Of a DNA stretch of 9,462 bases, positions 7,206-9,462 are shown piece by piece. The position numbers and the translations under genes are program-made. Under the pieces are notes generated by a model, which worked only from the letters and a program-made list of their open reading frames with translations, was not told the DNA's origin and did not search any database. The DNA comes from an uncultured Clostridia bacterium. GTDB lineage: Bacteria > Bacillota > Clostridia > Christensenellales > DUVY01. The first letter of the stretch is position 1; each line of letters begins with the position of its first letter. The stretch covers positions 1 through 9,462 of the forward strand of contig CALAYY010000002.1 in NCBI GenBank assembly GCA_937895465.1, given 5' to 3'.

Positions 7206-7212
7206 CTCCTTT
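7206..7212 (-). promoter_or_regulatory. Shine-Dalgarno site of the InlB-repeat surface protein
   Basis: AAAGGAG lies 6 nt before the ATG at 7197-7199 in the 30-bp gap after the nucleoside hydrolase gene. It confirms the start at MIKLTRK and is among the strongest ribosome sites in the operon. Confidence 0.7.
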
Positions 7213-7229
7213 GTACCTTTTTATTTATT

Positions 7230-8144
7230 TTATGCTGATTGATGCAAACAACAATCCAGCATATAATGCAAAAATTTTTCTATATCTGCTGACTTACAAA
7301 CCTGCACATTTCCATTGTCGTCTAAAGCCATTTTTACACTGCCGCGGCAATCCTTATCAGTCATAACACTGCAATAGTATCTTTCAAAAACGTAAAAATC
7401 TTCAAGTATAGACCCTAATGTCAGCGGATCATGAAGGCAGACAGGTCTTGAATATTCAAAATCTTTTAAATATTTCTTCATCATTGCTGTTACAAGCATA
7501 ATGCCTTCATCTTGACTATTATAAAATTGATCAATCATATGCTGCTCAAGAATACATTTTTCGGTAACATCAATTGGAATTAATTTTATATTTATTTTTG
7601 AATCCATAACAATTTCAGCGGCTTCAGGGTCACATCGAAAGTTCCATTCTTTTCTGTTATAATTATAAGAGCCTCCCATAATTACCAGTTCTTTAATTCT
7701 TTCTATACTATCAGGATATTTTTTAATCCATATAGCTATATTAGTAAGCGGTCCTAAAGCCAAAATCGTCAACTCGTTTTGTTGTTTTTGCACATGCTTC
7801 TCTATAAAGTCAGCAATATCATCTTTCAAATATTTTTCATATTCCATTGAAGGCATGAAATGCGGAATTTGAATTTTTCCGTTTTTATCTATTCTTTCAA
7901 ATGAATACATTTTTAACGGCTCACAAAATGGCTCGTCTATACCTGCACATACTTCTATATCAACGCAATTTAATTTGTTTAATAATTGTCTGGTTATTTG
8001 AGCACGCTGAGCTGCATTTCGATAAACTGTTGATATCGCCTTAATATCTATTTTTTTTGATTTTAATGCTAACAATATTGCAAATGCATCATCAATGTCA
8101 TCCCCAATATCAGTATCAATTAAAACATTAATCTTGTCTGTCAT
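7230..8144 (-). CDS. Nucleoside hydrolase-like protein (IUNH family)
   Basis: Predicted cytosolic N-ribohydrolase fold of 304 residues, typical of the family (about 300-320). The calcium-binding signature DTDIGDDIDDA is at 10-20, followed by FAILLAL. Further motifs: LALGPLTNIA (128-137), IMGGSYNYN (155-163), EWNFRCDPEAAEIV (166-179) with Glu166 and Asn168 aligning with the ribose-contacting pair of the Crithidia enzyme, and CLHDPL (236-241), whose His238-Asp239 match the catalytic His and last calcium ligand. All expected metal and ribose ligands appear present, so activity is likely. The ATG at 8144 is chosen over the TTG at 8147 because GAGGAG sits 6 nt upstream. Its place between a sugar-binding lipoprotein and surface glycan proteins suggests a role in glycan or glycoside catabolism rather than plain nucleoside salvage (inference). 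The base or aglycone specificity cannot be read. Confidence 0.9.
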   Translation of the reverse strand: MTDKINVLIDTDIGDDIDDAFAILLALKSKKIDIKAISTVYRNAAQRAQITRQLLNKLNCVDIEVCAGIDEPFCEPLKMYSFERIDKNGKIQIPHFMPSMEYEKYLKDDIADFIEKHVQKQQNELTILALGPLTNIAIWIKKYPDSIERIKELVIMGGSYNYNRKEWNFRCDPEAAEIVMDSKINIKLIPIDVTEKCILEQHMIDQFYNSQDEGIMLVTAMMKKYLKDFEYSRPVCLHDPLTLGSILEDFYVFERYYCSVMTDKDCRGSVKMALDDNGNVQVCKSADIEKFLHYMLDCCLHQSA

Positions 8145-8150
8145 CAAAAG

Positions 8151-8156
8151 CTCCTC
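8151..8156 (-). promoter_or_regulatory. Shine-Dalgarno site deciding the nucleoside hydrolase start
   Basis: GAGGAG lies 6 nt before the ATG at 8142-8144 (9 nt before it from the TTG's side would leave only 3 nt), so the ATG is the start and the adjacent TTG at 8145-8147 is not. Confidence 0.75.
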
Positions 8157-8174
8157 ATTTTAATCTTACCGATA

Positions 8175-9462
8175 TTACTCGCTGATTTTAATGTAATCCG
8201 GTATATCTTTCTTGTAATCTGTTGTATGGCCTAAAAGTTTTATGGCTGCTGGAGAATAATCAGGATTATTTTTTGGCCATGCATATTCTAAACCAATCTT
8301 AGCTTTATAATCCAAAAAGCATGCGTTTTGATAGTCAAGCCAATCTTTGTATCCATAAATTGTTGCTTCCTGCATAGCATTTTGCCATAAAGACCTAACT
8401 TGAGCTTCAGAACTAGCCATAACCATAGACGGCAAATAACGTATCCACATAGCCTCAAGTTCTTCTTGAATGTCCACTATTTCAAGATAATAATTCAGAT
8501 CAGAAACATCCATTCCGTATTTGAAGTTGTTTCGCGGATAAGTATAAGGTATTAAAGGAGCTTTGATGTTATATCTTACATAAAATTGATAGGTATCTAT
8601 TTCTGAATCAAATTCAGAAGTCATCATTACATACATGGGATTTTGAAGCAGGCTAATTTGCTTGAGGCCCGAACTATACCAAGTATTAGCTGTTGAGCCC
8701 AACAAATCTTTTGCATAATCAGTCCATCTTATTTTTCCGTAAGTATATGTATGCTCTATTTGAGTATTGTCGGACAACGTTATTGTTTCTGTCTGACCCG
8801 GCTCTTTTATGAATTCAAAAGTTTTGCCTTCTTCACCGTAATAACATTCTCTCTGACCCTGTTCACTCATCAAATAATCAAACACCTTTATAATTCTGTC
8901 GGGACGCTTACAATTAGTTGTAATCATATTGACACGATAGCCTTTGCCTGCCAAATCCAATAATATAGGAGCCTCTTTGGCATCATTAGTTAAAACAATT
9001 GGAACATATTCATAGCTGTCATCAAATTGCTTTATGGAAGCGTTGTAGCCCGTAGCACTTCTTCCTGCAAAACCCTTAGAATAATTATGTGCAGCACCGA
9101 TTACTGCAAAAGGACGTCCGTTTTTGATATGAGTATTAATGTCTCCAGAGCTATACCCAAAATTAGAACTTATAACGAGTTTTTCTCTATACAACCTATT
9201 CATAAAATTCAGTACTTCCAAAAACTGATTCGTACCAAATTCGTAAACCAAATTACCTTGTGCATCTTCCTTGGGCACATTAAAGTATTCGCTTAACGCA
9301 CTAACGGTTTCAGATATAGAGCCTGATGCTGCTTTTTTTGGAAACGGTGAGAACAAAACTGTCGGGTTTGAATTATCAAGACCGTAATTACTTTTAACCC
9401 ATTTGCACATATCTATAAACCCTTGTTTTGTAGTCACAATCTGATCTTCATTAAAACTTGGG
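8175..9462 (-). CDS. ABC transporter solute-binding protein, LplA-like (5' end cut by window edge)
   Basis: C-terminal 428 residues of an extracellular substrate-binding protein for oligosaccharide uptake. The frame stays open through the right edge (PSFNEDQIVTTKQG), so the GTG at 9437 is internal and the true start, with any signal peptide and lipobox, lies outside. The segment coded at about 8850-8920 (ITTNCKRPDRIIKVFDYLM, then SEQGQ and YYGEEGKTFEF) is the hallmark of the large family 1 binding proteins related to LplA/YtcQ, which partner LplB/YtcP-type permeases. GFIDMCKWVKSNYG near the visible start is a normal family helix. LplA-like proteins are usually about 500-560 residues, so roughly 100 or more are missing. 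The permease genes probably lie beyond the right edge (inference). It would supply the substrate for the cytosolic enzymes downstream. The sugar bound is unknown; plant cell-wall oligosaccharides are common for relatives. Confidence 0.85.
   Translation of the reverse strand, partial: PSFNEDQIVTTKQGFIDMCKWVKSNYGLDNSNPTVLFSPFPKKAASGSISETVSALSEYFNVPKEDAQGNLVYEFGTNQFLEVLNFMNRLYREKLVISSNFGYSSGDINTHIKNGRPFAVIGAAHNYSKGFAGRSATGYNASIKQFDDSYEYVPIVLTNDAKEAPILLDLAGKGYRVNMITTNCKRPDRIIKVFDYLMSEQGQRECYYGEEGKTFEFIKEPGQTETITLSDNTQIEHTYTYGKIRWTDYAKDLLGSTANTWYSSGLKQISLLQNPMYVMMTSEFDSEIDTYQFYVRYNIKAPLIPYTYPRNNFKYGMDVSDLNYYLEIVDIQEELEAMWIRYLPSMVMASSEAQVRSLWQNAMQEATIYGYKDWLDYQNACFLDYKAKIGLEYAWPKNNPDYSPAAIKLLGHTTDYKKDIPDYIKISE

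Noticed and set aside
8175..9437. GTG at 9437 as the start of the solute-binding protein
   Set aside because: No ribosome site or signal peptide follows from it and the frame runs on to the right edge; the gene is 5'-truncated by the window.

Overview
The window is AT-rich (clearly more A+T than G+C by eye) and tightly packed. It has purine-rich Shine-Dalgarno sites, AraC-type regulation, an LplA-like solute-binding protein and a surface protein with InlB-type repeats. Together these suggest a low-GC Gram-positive bacterium, most likely an uncultured gut-type clostridial lineage. That placement is an inference from gene style; no marker gene is present.

Layout: one gene on the + strand, an AraC-family regulator cut by the left edge, converges on a seven-gene minus-strand run that fills the rest of the window. 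In transcription order (right to left) the run is: an ABC transporter solute-binding protein (5' end outside the window), a nucleoside hydrolase-like enzyme, a large secreted protein with InlB-type repeats, a secreted sialidase-like Asp-box propeller, an intergenic hairpin, a cytosolic sialidase-like Asp-box propeller, a compact FGGY-family sugar kinase, and an HpcH/HpaI-family aldolase. Gaps are 30, 30, 6 and 72 bp, followed by overlaps of 4 and 11 bp, so this is almost certainly one operon with an internal control point at the 72-bp gap.

How the genes may work together (inference): surface proteins bind and cut an external glycan, the ABC transporter imports the product, cytosolic hydrolases release monomers, and a kinase plus a pyruvate-type aldolase feed them into central metabolism. 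Although two proteins have a sialidase-like fold, no recognisable sialic acid catabolic gene (NanA, NanE or ROK kinase) is present and neither propeller shows a clear FRIP motif. The target is therefore probably not ordinary sialic acid. A 2-keto-3-deoxy sugar acid such as Kdo or Dha would suit both the propellers and the aldolase, but this is unproven.

The most unusual features are a Cys-containing C-terminal tag (Gly, optional Ser, Cys-Lys-Ser, hydrophobic helix, basic end) shared by the two adjacent secreted proteins, a hairpin that holds a perfect Shine-Dalgarno sequence in front of the cytosolic half of the operon, and an apparently duplicated module of unknown family in the large surface protein.
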